Source: Streptomyces sp. NBC_01267 (GTDB taxonomy: Bacteria; Actinomycetota; Actinomycetes; Streptomycetales; Streptomycetaceae). From it: a stretch of 64,000 nt of DNA. The stretch is from the NCBI RefSeq assembly GCF_036241575.1, contig NZ_CP108455.1:1260501-1324500 (forward strand), given 5' to 3'. Below are positions 9,291 to 17,738 of the stretch, piece after piece (the stretch's first letter is position 1; the number at the start of each line of letters is the position of its first letter). The notes under the pieces were generated by a model that was not told the DNA's origin, searched no databases, and saw nothing but the letters and a program-made list of their open reading frames with translations. The translations under genes were made by a program, and so were the position numbers.

Positions 9291-9378
9291 GGTTAGCAGC
9301 TCGCCCGTATCCGGGCCAATCCCGCGCTCCCCCGGCCTCCGCGCGGGGGCCGGGACGCCACCGCATATCGTGTGCGTC

Positions 9379-9744
9379 ATGAGCGACGCGACCCCTACCC
9401 CCGAAGAAGCCCCCGGCTTCGACTCCATGACCCGCGACATCGCGGACGTCCCCGCGGTCGAGGTGATCACGACGGTCGCAGTGCATCTGATGAGCTCGGC
9501 AGCCGTCAACCTCGGCCTCGCCGAGGACGGCGAGAAGCACAAGGACCTGGACGAGGCGCGGAAGCTGATCCAGGCGCTGGCCGGACTGGTGACGGCCAGC
9601 GCCACGGAGATCAGCTCCTTCCACGCGGCTCCGCTGCGCGACGGCCTGAAGTCGCTCCAGTTGGCGTTCCGCGAGGCGTCGGTCGTACCCGACGAGCCCG
9701 GCCAGGGCCCCGGCGAGAAGTACACCGGGCCGGTCTACGGCTGA
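9379..9744 (+). CDS. DUF1844 domain protein
   Basis: This 121-residue protein starts at the ATG at 9379 (MSDATPTPEEAP). The core, with DIADVPAVEVITTVAVHLMSSAAVNLGL and KDLDEARKLIQALAGLV, matches the DUF1844 helical domain commonly found next to infC-rplT in actinobacteria. There is no signal peptide or membrane helix. Function is unknown. It is divergent from infC and converges on the aquaporin gene 20 nt downstream. Confidence 0.85.
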   Translation: MSDATPTPEEAPGFDSMTRDIADVPAVEVITTVAVHLMSSAAVNLGLAEDGEKHKDLDEARKLIQALAGLVTASATEISSFHAAPLRDGLKSLQLAFREASVVPDEPGQGPGEKYTGPVYG

Positions 9745-9764
9745 GGGACCGACCCGGTTCCTTC

Positions 9765-10580
9765 TTACGACTGCGGCCGGGAGCCGCGCCGGGGCCACAG
9801 GGTCCCGCGCGGACCGGCCGGAGCCTCCCCGGCGAGGGCTTCCCCGGCCGGGGCCCCGCCCGCCGGGGACGGGGACTCCTCGTCGTGGCCGGTGAATCCC
9901 GCGGGGTGGGTGAACCGGTGGACGAGCGCCGCGAGCGCCCCGCCGATCAGCGGGGCGACGATGAACAGCCACACCTGGGAGAGCGCGGGACTTCCGGCGA
10001 AGATGGCCGGACCCAGACTCCGCGCCGGGTTCACCGAGGTGCCGGTCAGCGGGATGCCGACCAGGTGGACGGCGCCGAGCGCCAGGCCGATGGGGAGCCC
10101 GTCGAAGCCCGTGACCGCCACCTTGTGCGTGACGGCCAGCACGACGAAGACGAACACGAAGGTGAGCGCCACTTCCACCAGGAAGGCGCCGCCCAGGTTG
10201 AGGTGCACGGCCGAGCGGCTGTCGTAGCCGTTGCTGCCGAACAGCCCGTGGGTCTTGAGCCCCGGCACCTGCTTGGCGAGCAGGAAGAGGAGCGCCGCGC
10301 CGACGATGCCGCCGGCCAGCTGCGCCACCCAGTACTCCACCGCCGTGCGCACCTTCATCCGCCCGGCCACCAGCATGCCCATCGTCACGGCCGGGTTGAT
10401 GTGGCAGCCCGAGATCGCGCCCAGCGAGTAGGACAGCGCCAGCATGGTGAATCCGAAGGTGAGCGCGATACCGAAGGCGCCGATGTACTCGGCGGCGAGA
10501 ACCGCGGCGCCCACGGCGACGAACACCAGCAGCAGAGTTCCCAGGAACTCCGCGCCTATCCTCCGCGTCTCCGTCTCCAT
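9765..10580 (-). CDS. MIP-family aquaporin (AqpZ-like water channel)
   Basis: This 271-residue membrane protein has six predicted helices and two NPA half-helices: HINPAVT (Asn62-Ala64) and SVNPARS (Asn184-Ala186). His172 in helix 5, Thr181 and Arg187 fit the narrow aromatic/arginine filter of water-selective AqpZ rather than the Asp-containing glycerol facilitators. The last 40 residues form a Pro/Gly/Ala-rich cytoplasmic tail with repeated AGEA/AGGAP units. Substrate preference is inferred from these filter residues. Confidence 0.9.
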   Translation of the reverse strand: METETRRIGAEFLGTLLLVFVAVGAAVLAAEYIGAFGIALTFGFTMLALSYSLGAISGCHINPAVTMGMLVAGRMKVRTAVEYWVAQLAGGIVGAALLFLLAKQVPGLKTHGLFGSNGYDSRSAVHLNLGGAFLVEVALTFVFVFVVLAVTHKVAVTGFDGLPIGLALGAVHLVGIPLTGTSVNPARSLGPAIFAGSPALSQVWLFIVAPLIGGALAALVHRFTHPAGFTGHDEESPSPAGGAPAGEALAGEAPAGPRGTLWPRRGSRPQS

Positions 10581-10664
10581 ACCTCACACCTCACGAAGAT
10601 TGTCGGATTTCTCCGCAATTATTCGTCGAGTGAGGCGTCTCTGCCTGTCGGGGCCGTATCTCCG

Positions 10665-10710
10665 CCCGTCAAGGCCGGAGCGGGCGCCACCCGTCAAGGT
10701 CGGAGCGGGC
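10665..10710. repeat. 21-bp direct repeat, two copies
   Basis: Copies at 10665-10685 and 10690-10710 differ at one base and lie just downstream of the SseB-like gene. No function is evident. Confidence 0.6.
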
Positions 10711-10716
10711 CCCGGG

Positions 10717-11442
10717 TCAGCGCGCGAAGAGCGGGGCGTTGGGCGCGGGCGCGTCGGCCGGCAGCAGTGCCAGATCCAGCCCGCGCACCAGCCGTGCCCG
10801 CAGCACCTCGTCGGCCGCCAGCGCCGTCGCGACGGCGCCCGCCGCCGCCTGCTCCGTGCCCGGCGTCAGCACCAGGGCCAGCGTGCCGTCGGCCCGGCCG
10901 GGGCCGAGGTGGGCGCGGAGTACGCCGGGATGTGCGGCGACCACACCCCGTACCGCTTCCACGACGGCCGGGTCGTCGAGCGGGTCCGCGCTGGTGCGGC
11001 CCTCGGCCAGGGCCAGCAGCGCCGGACCCGTCAGCTCGTACGGGACGGGCCCCGCCAGGTCGAGCAGCAGGGTGTCGGCCCGCTCGTGGGCGGCGGCCTG
11101 GAGCGCCTGGTGCAGCGGTACGGCGACCGGCCGGGCCTGCGGGTCCCAGCGGGCCAGCGACTCGGTCGAGGTGAAGGCGGGGAGCGCCCTGCGGTCACCG
11201 GCCTGGAGCGTGGGGACCGCCATGTCGCTGGACTTCTCGCGGCGCAGCCCGTCCTCGCCGGTCTCCGCCTCCCCCAGGATCGCCACGACCGGGACCAGCA
11301 GCCGGGCGCCCTTCAGGGCCTCCAGCACCTGGGGCTCCGCCGCCCTGTCCTGCGACCAGGCGGCGAGCGCCGCGGCCAGCCCGGGGTCGGCGGTGCCGTC
11401 GTCTTCGGAGAATCCGGGGTCCGGAATGTTCTTGAGCGCCAC
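10717..11442 (-). CDS. SseB-family protein
   Basis: This 241-residue soluble protein has an SseB N-terminal-type domain: LKGARLLVPVVAIL, a stretch with MAVPTLQAGDRRALPAFTS, then WDPQARPVAVPLHQALQAA and ADTLLLDLAGPVPYEL. SseB was named for enhanced serine sensitivity in E. coli, and its biochemical role is unclear. The C-terminal half (about 150-241) resembles the second SseB domain. It stands alone between the aquaporin and the mycosin-like protease genes. Confidence 0.8.
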   Translation of the reverse strand: MALKNIPDPGFSEDDGTADPGLAAALAAWSQDRAAEPQVLEALKGARLLVPVVAILGEAETGEDGLRREKSSDMAVPTLQAGDRRALPAFTSTESLARWDPQARPVAVPLHQALQAAAHERADTLLLDLAGPVPYELTGPALLALAEGRTSADPLDDPAVVEAVRGVVAAHPGVLRAHLGPGRADGTLALVLTPGTEQAAAGAVATALAADEVLRARLVRGLDLALLPADAPAPNAPLFAR

Positions 11443-11579
11443 GCCCCGAGCCTAGCCGCCGGGGCCGCGGCTGCTTCACGGGGCTGCGGTTCGTTCAGGG
11501 GGCCGCGGCTGTCTGATCGCCGGGGCAGGCCACCCGGGCCGCCGGTGTCCCGGTGGTCGGGAGTGCGGCACGGCCGCCG

Positions 11580-12794
11580 TCACGGCCGTCGGCGATAACG
11601 GCTGAAGCCCGCGCCGCGCACCCTTCCCGCTCCGCCGGGACCGCCGCGCCACAGCACCACGCCGGCCGCCAGCAGCAGTACGCCCACGCTGCCCGCGAGC
11701 GGCACGAGCCAGCCCGCCGGACCGTCGTCGCCGGACGCGGATTCCGGGCCGGGGCCGAAGTACTTCCTCCCGTAGGCGGCGGAGTCCGTACGGATGCTGT
11801 CGGGCGCCTTCCGCGCCGCAGCCCTGAGCGCTGCCGCCGGGTCGATGATGCCGTAGCCGTGGGCGTCGTCGCGCCCGCCCCGGGGAGCGCTGCGGGCGGT
11901 GTCCGTGAGCAGCTTCTTGATCTGGGCGGGGGTCAGATCCGGGTGCGCGGCGCGTACCAGCGCGACCGCTCCGGAGACGAAAGCCGAGGCGGCGCTGGTG
12001 CCCCAGCCCTCGTAGTACTTGTGGTCGGGGTCGGCGATCACCACGTCGACCCCCGGGGCGCTCACGGTGGCGTACCAGCGGCGGGTGGAGAACGAGGCGT
12101 GCGTGCCGTACCGGTCGACGGCCGCCACCGCGATCACTCCCGGGTAGGCGGCCGGGTAGGAGATGTGGTCGCCCTTCTCCCCGCCGTTGCCCGCCGACGC
12201 GACCACGACCGCGCCCTTGGAGAGGGCGTACTGGATGGCGTCGTCCTGGCCCGCTTCCGGGCGGGCGGACGCGCTGTCGTCGCCGAGCGAGAGGTTGATG
12301 ACGTCGGCGTGGTGGTCGGCCGCCCAGCGGATGCCGTCGGCGAGGGCGCCGCCGCGGGACTCACGGGCCTTCTTGATGGCCGGGTCGCTGCCTTCGAGGA
12401 TGACCCGGACCGGCAGGATGCGTGCCTCGGGGGCGATGCCCAGGACGCCTTCGCTGTCGTCCGGGCCGTGGCCGTGGCCCGCGATGATCCCGGCCATGGC
12501 GGTGCCGTGCCGGGCCCAGGACCGGTCGCCGGGCCCCGCCCCGAAACCGATCAGGTCCTTGGCGGGCAGTACCTGTCCCGCGAGGTCGGGGTTGGTGGCG
12601 TCGACGCCGGTGTCCAGGACGGCGACCGTGATGCCCTTGCCCTTGGTCGTCCGCCAGGCCTGCTGGGTGTGCATGGCGTCCAGTTCCCACTGCTGGGCGC
12701 GGATGGAGTCGGCGCGCGCGGGTGCGGCGGGCAGTACGGCGAAGGCCGCGGCGGCCAGCGCGGCCGTGACTGCGGTGGGTCCTTGGCGTCTCAT
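11580..12794 (-). CDS. Mycosin-type S8 serine protease (membrane anchored)
   Basis: This 404-residue subtilisin-like protease has a signal peptide (about 1-28, ending APARA), catalytic Asp61 (VAVLDTGVD), His96 (RHGTAMAG), oxyanion Asn203 (VASAGNGG) and Ser267 (GTSAASAFVSG). A single C-terminal membrane helix (about 355-379) ends in a short basic tail. This architecture is that of the type VII secretion-associated mycosins. No ESX core genes lie in the window. It follows a proline-rich membrane protein gene (94-nt gap made of degenerate repeats), and the two may act together at the cell surface. Confidence 0.9.
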   Translation of the reverse strand: MRRQGPTAVTAALAAAAFAVLPAAPARADSIRAQQWELDAMHTQQAWRTTKGKGITVAVLDTGVDATNPDLAGQVLPAKDLIGFGAGPGDRSWARHGTAMAGIIAGHGHGPDDSEGVLGIAPEARILPVRVILEGSDPAIKKARESRGGALADGIRWAADHHADVINLSLGDDSASARPEAGQDDAIQYALSKGAVVVASAGNGGEKGDHISYPAAYPGVIAVAAVDRYGTHASFSTRRWYATVSAPGVDVVIADPDHKYYEGWGTSAASAFVSGAVALVRAAHPDLTPAQIKKLLTDTARSAPRGGRDDAHGYGIIDPAAALRAAARKAPDSIRTDSAAYGRKYFGPGPESASGDDGPAGWLVPLAGSVGVLLLAAGVVLWRGGPGGAGRVRGAGFSRYRRRP

Positions 12795-12912
12795 CAGGAT
12801 TCTCCGTGGCGGCGACTCGTCAGGGCTTCTCGGCGGCGGCGCACCGGGGCCTCCCGGTGGCGGCGCGTCACGGTTTCCCGGCGGCGCATCAGGGTTTCCC
12901 GGTGGCGGTGGC
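12794..12912. repeat. Degenerate tandem repeat of about 22-26 bp, five units
   Basis: Units resembling TCAGGGTTTCCCGGTGGCGG recur across the gap between the protease start and the end of the upstream gene. They extend into that gene's stop region. Units vary in length and sequence, so this looks like slippage-driven expansion rather than an array of conserved sites. Confidence 0.6.
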
Positions 12913-14067
12913 GTTCTTCCGCAGCGCGCGCTCGACGCGCTCCTCGATGCCCTTGGCCTCGTAGCCGAGTCCGGCCTGGGCGGCGGCTGTTGTACGGGAT
13001 TCCTGCACGGCCTCGTCGGCGGGCTCCGGGTCGGTGACGGTACGTCCGTCGGCGAAGCCCGAGACCGCGTAGACGACGACCGGCGCGTCGGTGAGGACGC
13101 TCACCGCCCAGCTCGCCCGCTGAGCGTCGCCGAAGTCCGCGGCGACGGTGGACTTCACGGGGTAGGTGCGGGGCATCAGATCGGTGCGCCCGCCGAGCCG
13201 TTCCGTGACGAATCGCTGGTGCAGGGCCGTCATGGCGGCGGGGTCGGCCTCGGTGAAGAGCATGCCGACCGTGGTCACGCTGCTGCTGGTCGCGTCGGTG
13301 TAGGTGGCGCGCAACAGCCGGACGCAGCCGACCGGTTGGAGCGCCCTGAGCAGCAACGGGTCCAGTCCGCCCGCGCAGTCGGCGTCCGGTGCGACGGCCA
13401 GCCGGGTCCAGGTACGGTCGGCGCCGCCGGGGCCCGCGCCGTGTCCCTCGATGGTGCGCGGGAAGAGGGTGTCGACCGGGGTGCTGTGCCACAGGCCGCG
13501 CGACTCGGTGAATCCGGTACGGGAGTCGGCCGCCGCGGTGCTCCCGCTGAGCACGCTCCCGGCGACCGCTCCGCCGATCAGCCCGAGTCCCAGCACCGCG
13601 CAGGCCGCGACGGCCGCGGTCCTGGCCGGGTGCCGCGCCGCCACGGGCCGCAGCCGGGTGGTCGTCTCCGACGGGGTCTCCGCGGCGTCGGGACGGGGCG
13701 GGGCGTACACCGTGGGGCGGCCCGCGCCGGGGCGCGGTGTGAGGTCGACCGCCCCGACCGGCCTGCGGCGGGTGGGCGGCGGGGCGGCGGGCCGCGGTGG
13801 GACGGGCGGGCGGGCCGGAGGCTGTACGGCCGGGGCGGCGGCGACCTGAGCCTCGGCGGCCCCGGGCTCCACGGGGCTCCCGGGTGCGACCGGCGGGTTC
13901 CCGGCGGACGATTCCGCAGCGGGGGGCTCATCGGCCGGAGCATCGACGACGGGGCGCAGCCGGGTGGTCGTCTCGACCGGGGCCTCCGCCGGGCCGGACG
14001 AGGACGGTGGTTCGGGCGGGCGCGGAGGGAAGGACGGGAAGGGCGCACGTCGCGCTTCGGTGCTCAT
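12889..14067 (-). CDS. Proline-rich single-pass membrane protein with two ETTTRLRPV motifs
   Basis: This 392-residue protein starts at the ATG at 14067 (MSTEARRAPFP) behind a G-rich site; upstream codons do not look coding. Residues 1-148 form a Pro/Ala-rich, probably cytoplasmic segment that repeats ETTTRLRPV at 32-40 and 134-142. One membrane helix (about 150-173) follows, then an extracytoplasmic domain of about 215 residues with at least two cysteines (DADCAGG, VGCVRLL). The threonine-rich repeats look like phosphorylation or FHA-docking motifs, which is inference. No family was recognised. It lies just upstream of the mycosin gene. Confidence 0.7.
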   Translation of the reverse strand: MSTEARRAPFPSFPPRPPEPPSSSGPAEAPVETTTRLRPVVDAPADEPPAAESSAGNPPVAPGSPVEPGAAEAQVAAAPAVQPPARPPVPPRPAAPPPTRRRPVGAVDLTPRPGAGRPTVYAPPRPDAAETPSETTTRLRPVAARHPARTAAVAACAVLGLGLIGGAVAGSVLSGSTAAADSRTGFTESRGLWHSTPVDTLFPRTIEGHGAGPGGADRTWTRLAVAPDADCAGGLDPLLLRALQPVGCVRLLRATYTDATSSSVTTVGMLFTEADPAAMTALHQRFVTERLGGRTDLMPRTYPVKSTVAADFGDAQRASWAVSVLTDAPVVVYAVSGFADGRTVTDPEPADEAVQESRTTAAAQAGLGYEAKGIEERVERALRKNATATGKP

Positions 14068-14295
14068 CCGCCCCCCAGTGCGTCTGCCGGTCGTGGTGCG
14101 GGTGCCTCGCGCGCGACACCGCCGACGCGCCTTCCCGGCGGGTCCGTTCGTCACTCTACGGGCTGGCACCGCCCCGGTGGGCACCGGAAGGTACGCACGA
14201 GGCATCTGCCCAAAAGGTCCGGCTGAAGGGGTGTCCCGCAATTTCCGGCGGGACAGCCCTTACCCTCCGGTAATCATGTCTGGCAGGCTTCGGCC

Positions 14296-15498
14296 ATGAC
14301 GCCCCGTGCTGCAGACCGGACCCGGTACGACCGGGCAACCGCACATCTCGACGCCCCGCTGGCGATCGTCGACGTCGAGGCCTTCGACGCGAATGCCGAC
14401 GATCTGGTACGCCGCGCCGCAGGCAAACCGATCCGGGTGGCCAGCAAGTCCGTACGCTGCCGGGCCCTCCTCGACCGGGTGTTGGAGCGGGACGGTTTCG
14501 CCGGGCTGATGTCCTTCACGCTGGCCGAGTCGCTGTGGCTGGCCCGCTCCGGCTTCGACGACGTCCTGCTCGCCTACCCGTCGGCCGACCGTGCCGGATA
14601 CGCCGAGCTCGCGGCCGATCCGAAACTCGCCGCCGCCGTGACGGTGATGGTCGACGACCCGGCGCAGCTGACACTGATCGACGCGGCGCGGGCGGGCGGC
14701 CGTGAGGAGATCCGGGTCTGTCTGGAACTGGACACCTCGCTGCGCATGCTCGGCGGGCGGGTGCGGGTCGGGGCACTCAGGTCCCCGCTGCGCGAACCCG
14801 CCCAACTCGCCGAGCTGGCACGGTCGGTGGCGCGCCGTCCCGGGTTCCGGCTGGTGGGCCTGATGGCGTACGAGGGCCATGTGGCCGGGGTCGGTGACTC
14901 GCTCGCGGGACGGCCGCTGCGCTCCCGGGCGATCCGGCTGATGCAGTCGGCGGCCCGCAGGGAACTGGCGGCCCGGCGTGCGGCCGTGGTGCGCGCGGTG
15001 CGGGCGGTGGCGCCGGACCTGGAGTTCGTCAACGGCGGCGGCACGGGAAGCGTCCAGCACACGGCGGCGGAGGACGCGGTGACCGAGATCGCCGCGGGTT
15101 CCGGGCTGTACGTGCCGCGCCTCTTCGACAACTACACGTCGTTCACCGGCCGTCCGGCGGCGCTCTTCGCACTGCCTGTCGTACGGCGGCCGGGCGTCGG
15201 CGTGGTGACGGTACTCGGCGGCGGCTATCCCGCTTCGGGGGCGGCGGGAGCGGACCGGCTGCCCGTTCCGTATCTCCCCGAGGGGCTGCGTTACGACGCG
15301 CAGGAGGGCCCCGGTGAGGTGCAGACCCCGCTGCTCGGCTCCCCGGCCGACGATCTGCTCATCGGCGACAAGGTGTGGTTCCGGCACGCGAAGGCCGGGG
15401 AGCTGTGCGAGCGCTTCGACGCCCTTCAGCTGGTGGAGGGCGACCGGGTGAGTGCGACGGTGCCGACGTACCGCGGCGAGGGCCACACCTTCCTGTAG
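14296..15498 (+). CDS. PLP-dependent amino acid aldolase/racemase-fold protein
   Basis: This 400-residue protein has an alanine racemase N-terminal-type barrel. The predicted PLP lysine is in RVASKSVR (about residue 51). LELDTSLRMLGGRVRVG and LVGLMAYEGHVAG lie along the barrel, and the phosphate-binding FVNGGGTGSVQ follows. The C-terminal domain (about 300-400) contains HAKAGELCERFD, a pattern of D-threonine aldolase-type enzymes with a metal-binding His and Cys. It is often annotated as amino acid deaminase/aldolase. Likely reaction: retro-aldol cleavage or racemisation of a D-amino acid; the substrate is not known. It is divergent from the membrane protein gene. Confidence 0.8.
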   Translation: MTPRAADRTRYDRATAHLDAPLAIVDVEAFDANADDLVRRAAGKPIRVASKSVRCRALLDRVLERDGFAGLMSFTLAESLWLARSGFDDVLLAYPSADRAGYAELAADPKLAAAVTVMVDDPAQLTLIDAARAGGREEIRVCLELDTSLRMLGGRVRVGALRSPLREPAQLAELARSVARRPGFRLVGLMAYEGHVAGVGDSLAGRPLRSRAIRLMQSAARRELAARRAAVVRAVRAVAPDLEFVNGGGTGSVQHTAAEDAVTEIAAGSGLYVPRLFDNYTSFTGRPAALFALPVVRRPGVGVVTVLGGGYPASGAAGADRLPVPYLPEGLRYDAQEGPGEVQTPLLGSPADDLLIGDKVWFRHAKAGELCERFDALQLVEGDRVSATVPTYRGEGHTFL

Positions 15499-15530
15499 GA
15501 CCTGTCCGGCGGTGCGTCACCTCGCGGCGG

Positions 15531-16469
15531 TCACCGGCCGATGCTGCTGCCGACACCGCCGCTGGTGGCGTCCCCGATGGGACGGATCCCGCGGGTGATC
15601 GTGTCCATGGTGCCGAGCGGCGGTCCGGCCGCCCCGGCGTCGAAGGCGAGGCGGACGACGACCATCGATTCGGTGCCGAGGGGCGAGGGGAAGGCGACCG
15701 TCTCGACGTAACCGCCGGGCCCCGCACTGGTTCTGACCCGCCAGCGCACCAGATAGCCGGTGCGGCCCGCGACGGACAGGGACTTCGACGCGAGCTGCGT
15801 GTGCGAGGTGATGCCGTCGTAGTTCCGGTTTCCGACGAGGTCCCGGTCGTACGAACTGTTGGCGGCGTCCTTGATGTCCGCCTTGGCGACGGCCTCGGCG
15901 GAGGTGAGTTCGGTCTGCGTGGCGGTACGCGAGGTCACCGTGGCGTGATAGCAGAACGAGGCCGAGTCGCCGGGGCAGTCGTAGGAGTGCTCGGTCCGCA
16001 TGGTCGTCACGTCCTCGACCGTGCTCGACGGCTTCTCCCAGCCGTCCGGGACCGGCAGCGTGATGCCGTCGAGTTCGTCGACGAGCAGCGAGGGGTCGGC
16101 AGCCGGCGGCGCGCTGCTCGTCGGGGTGCCCTTGCCGTCGGACCCGTCGGACGCGTCGGACGTGGGGGTACGGGCGGGACCGCTGGTCGCGGTCCTCGGC
16201 CGGTCGTCCCCGCCGCCCCGGCCCACGACCACCGCCCCGGCCACGACCGCGGCGACCAGGACGGCCCCGACGGCGGCCAGTACGGCGGTCCGTGGACCGC
16301 TGCCGCCCCGCGGGGGTACGGGCGGGGCGGGCGCCGGCGGCGGTCCGAACTGCTGCGGCGCCAGGTCCCGCGGGCGGGTGTGCGCGGTCCAGGCCGTGCC
16401 GTCCCACCACCGTTCGGTGGCGGGCAGGCCGGCGTCCGGGTACCAGCCGGGCGGGGTCGAAGAGGTCAT
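15531..16469 (-). CDS. DUF2510 membrane protein
   Basis: This 312-residue protein opens with the DUF2510 motif PPGWYPDAG and RWWDGTAWTAHTRP. A Pro-rich linker, one membrane helix (about 62-86), a Ser/Asp/Gly-rich linker and an extracytoplasmic domain (about 120-312) follow. DUF2510 is a short Trp-rich module at the cytoplasmic end of many actinobacterial membrane proteins, and its role is not defined. The gene starts 16 nt after the stop of the channel-like gene upstream, so the two are probably co-transcribed. Confidence 0.8.
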   Translation of the reverse strand: MTSSTPPGWYPDAGLPATERWWDGTAWTAHTRPRDLAPQQFGPPPAPAPPVPPRGGSGPRTAVLAAVGAVLVAAVVAGAVVVGRGGGDDRPRTATSGPARTPTSDASDGSDGKGTPTSSAPPAADPSLLVDELDGITLPVPDGWEKPSSTVEDVTTMRTEHSYDCPGDSASFCYHATVTSRTATQTELTSAEAVAKADIKDAANSSYDRDLVGNRNYDGITSHTQLASKSLSVAGRTGYLVRWRVRTSAGPGGYVETVAFPSPLGTESMVVVRLAFDAGAAGPPLGTMDTITRGIRPIGDATSGGVGSSIGR

Positions 16470-16485
16470 CCGGTCACTCCTGTGT

Positions 16486-17583
16486 TCAGCGCCCGGAACC
16501 CGGGGCCGGGGCAGCGGTCCTTCGGCGGCGGCCGGTGAACCGGCGCCCCGGGTAGAGGGCCTTCGGCGGCTTCGTCACCTTCTCCACGAACAGCGGCGGC
16601 AGATCCGTGCCGCGCTCGCCGACCAGCGGATCACCCGCCCCCAGCAGGGAGTCGAAGGTCCGCCAACCCTCCCAGGTCTTTATGTCCGCGTGCACGTCCG
16701 GTCTGATGGGGGCGAACCGGCCCAGCTCGAAATCGTCCCCGTCCAGGTCGAACCAGCGCTCCCCGAAGACCTCCGTGCCCAGCCCCGCCGCCTTGGCCGT
16801 GAGCCGCACCAGCATCCGTACCGACTGCGCGCCGTCGAGCCGGTTCCCCTGGATCTCCCTGATGGGCAGGTCGGGCACGGCCGCCTCCACCGGTATCCAC
16901 ACGGTGAGCGGCGACCCCCGGTCCATGATGAACCAGGTGCGTTCCTGGGCCTGCCGGCCGTGCTGGTCCAGCACATGGAGCTGCTGCTTGTAGAAGACCG
17001 GGGTGCCGTCGTGCGGCGAAGGGCGCAGGTACCAGAGGTAGACACGGGCCGAGAGATCGATGATGGCGAGGTTCTCCATCCGGTTGTAGAACCGTACGGC
17101 GAGTATCCGGTGGTCGCTGCCGACATGCTGCTCGGCGAAGTTCTGGGCGTCCGCCTGGTGCGCGTAGCTGACGCTCACCCGGTCCCGCCAGACGAAGGGC
17201 CGTACGGAGAACATCTTGATGAAGACGACGCCGACCAGTGTCGCGGGCACCACGGCGCCGACGACCGAGGCGATGGTGGACAGCACCTCGTGGGCGCTGT
17301 TGCCGTCCTGCGGGTCGATGTTGTCGGTGCCGACGCAGGCCCGCAGCGAGTGCAGCGTCAGGTCCGCCAGCTGGTGCACATCGCCCATCCGCGCCCCCAG
17401 ACCGCGCGGCGAGTCCAGCGTGAGGGTCAGGCCCACCGCGATGGCCGCCGAGAGCAGGACGAGACAGCCGAAAGCGATGACGAAGAGTCCCAGGACCGTG
17501 CGTTCGGCGATCCACCAGCGCAGCGAAGTACGGAACCGGGGATGTCCCCGACCGGTCACCATCGCACGTGTCAGCATCAGCAA
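16486..17583 (-). CDS. Inward-rectifier-channel-like membrane protein with non-canonical filter
   Basis: This 365-residue protein has two membrane helices (about 28-54 and 100-124). They enclose a loop with a pore-helix-like segment ADLTLHSLRACVGTDNIDPQ at 73-92. A long C-terminal domain (about 129-345) reads like the Kir/KirBac cytoplasmic domain, including RILAVRFYNRMENLAIIDLS, a strand-rich core and DRGSPL. At the filter position VGTDN (84-88) replaces the K+ signature VGYGD. A K+-selective function is therefore doubtful; it may be a divergent channel or a receptor that reuses the fold. The TTG at 17583 has GGGGG 8 nt upstream; ATG 17577 is the alternative. Assignment is by eye only. Confidence 0.55.
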   Translation of the reverse strand: MLMLTRAMVTGRGHPRFRTSLRWWIAERTVLGLFVIAFGCLVLLSAAIAVGLTLTLDSPRGLGARMGDVHQLADLTLHSLRACVGTDNIDPQDGNSAHEVLSTIASVVGAVVPATLVGVVFIKMFSVRPFVWRDRVSVSYAHQADAQNFAEQHVGSDHRILAVRFYNRMENLAIIDLSARVYLWYLRPSPHDGTPVFYKQQLHVLDQHGRQAQERTWFIMDRGSPLTVWIPVEAAVPDLPIREIQGNRLDGAQSVRMLVRLTAKAAGLGTEVFGERWFDLDGDDFELGRFAPIRPDVHADIKTWEGWRTFDSLLGAGDPLVGERGTDLPPLFVEKVTKPPKALYPGRRFTGRRRRTAAPAPGSGR

Positions 17584-17738
17584 ACCGCTTTCCCCCTGGG
17601 CCAGTTGACCTGTTGCAGCGGAATCCTAACCAGTGACGGGCGGCCGGGCTCCCACTGTCTCGCCCGGCGTTCACCTGCGCACGGCCCACCTGTGGCAAGC
17701 TCAGCAGGCGGAGGGTGTCGTCGGCGAAGGGAAGCGCT

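Larger units (their letters stand above)
9016..9378. other. 363-nt intergenic region: infC leader and DUF1844 upstream region
   Basis: No protein gene is supported here. The minus-strand reading is the infC leader, with a hairpin plus T5 at 9076-9095 and a weak promoter candidate further upstream. The right end is the region upstream of the + strand DUF1844 gene. Confidence 0.6.

Noticed and set aside
12794..12912. Repeat array considered as a CRISPR array
   Set aside because: Units are contiguous, degenerate and without unique spacers, and no cas genes are present.
16486..17583. Annotation as a functional K+ channel
   Set aside because: The TxGYG filter signature is absent, so only a Kir-like fold is proposed.
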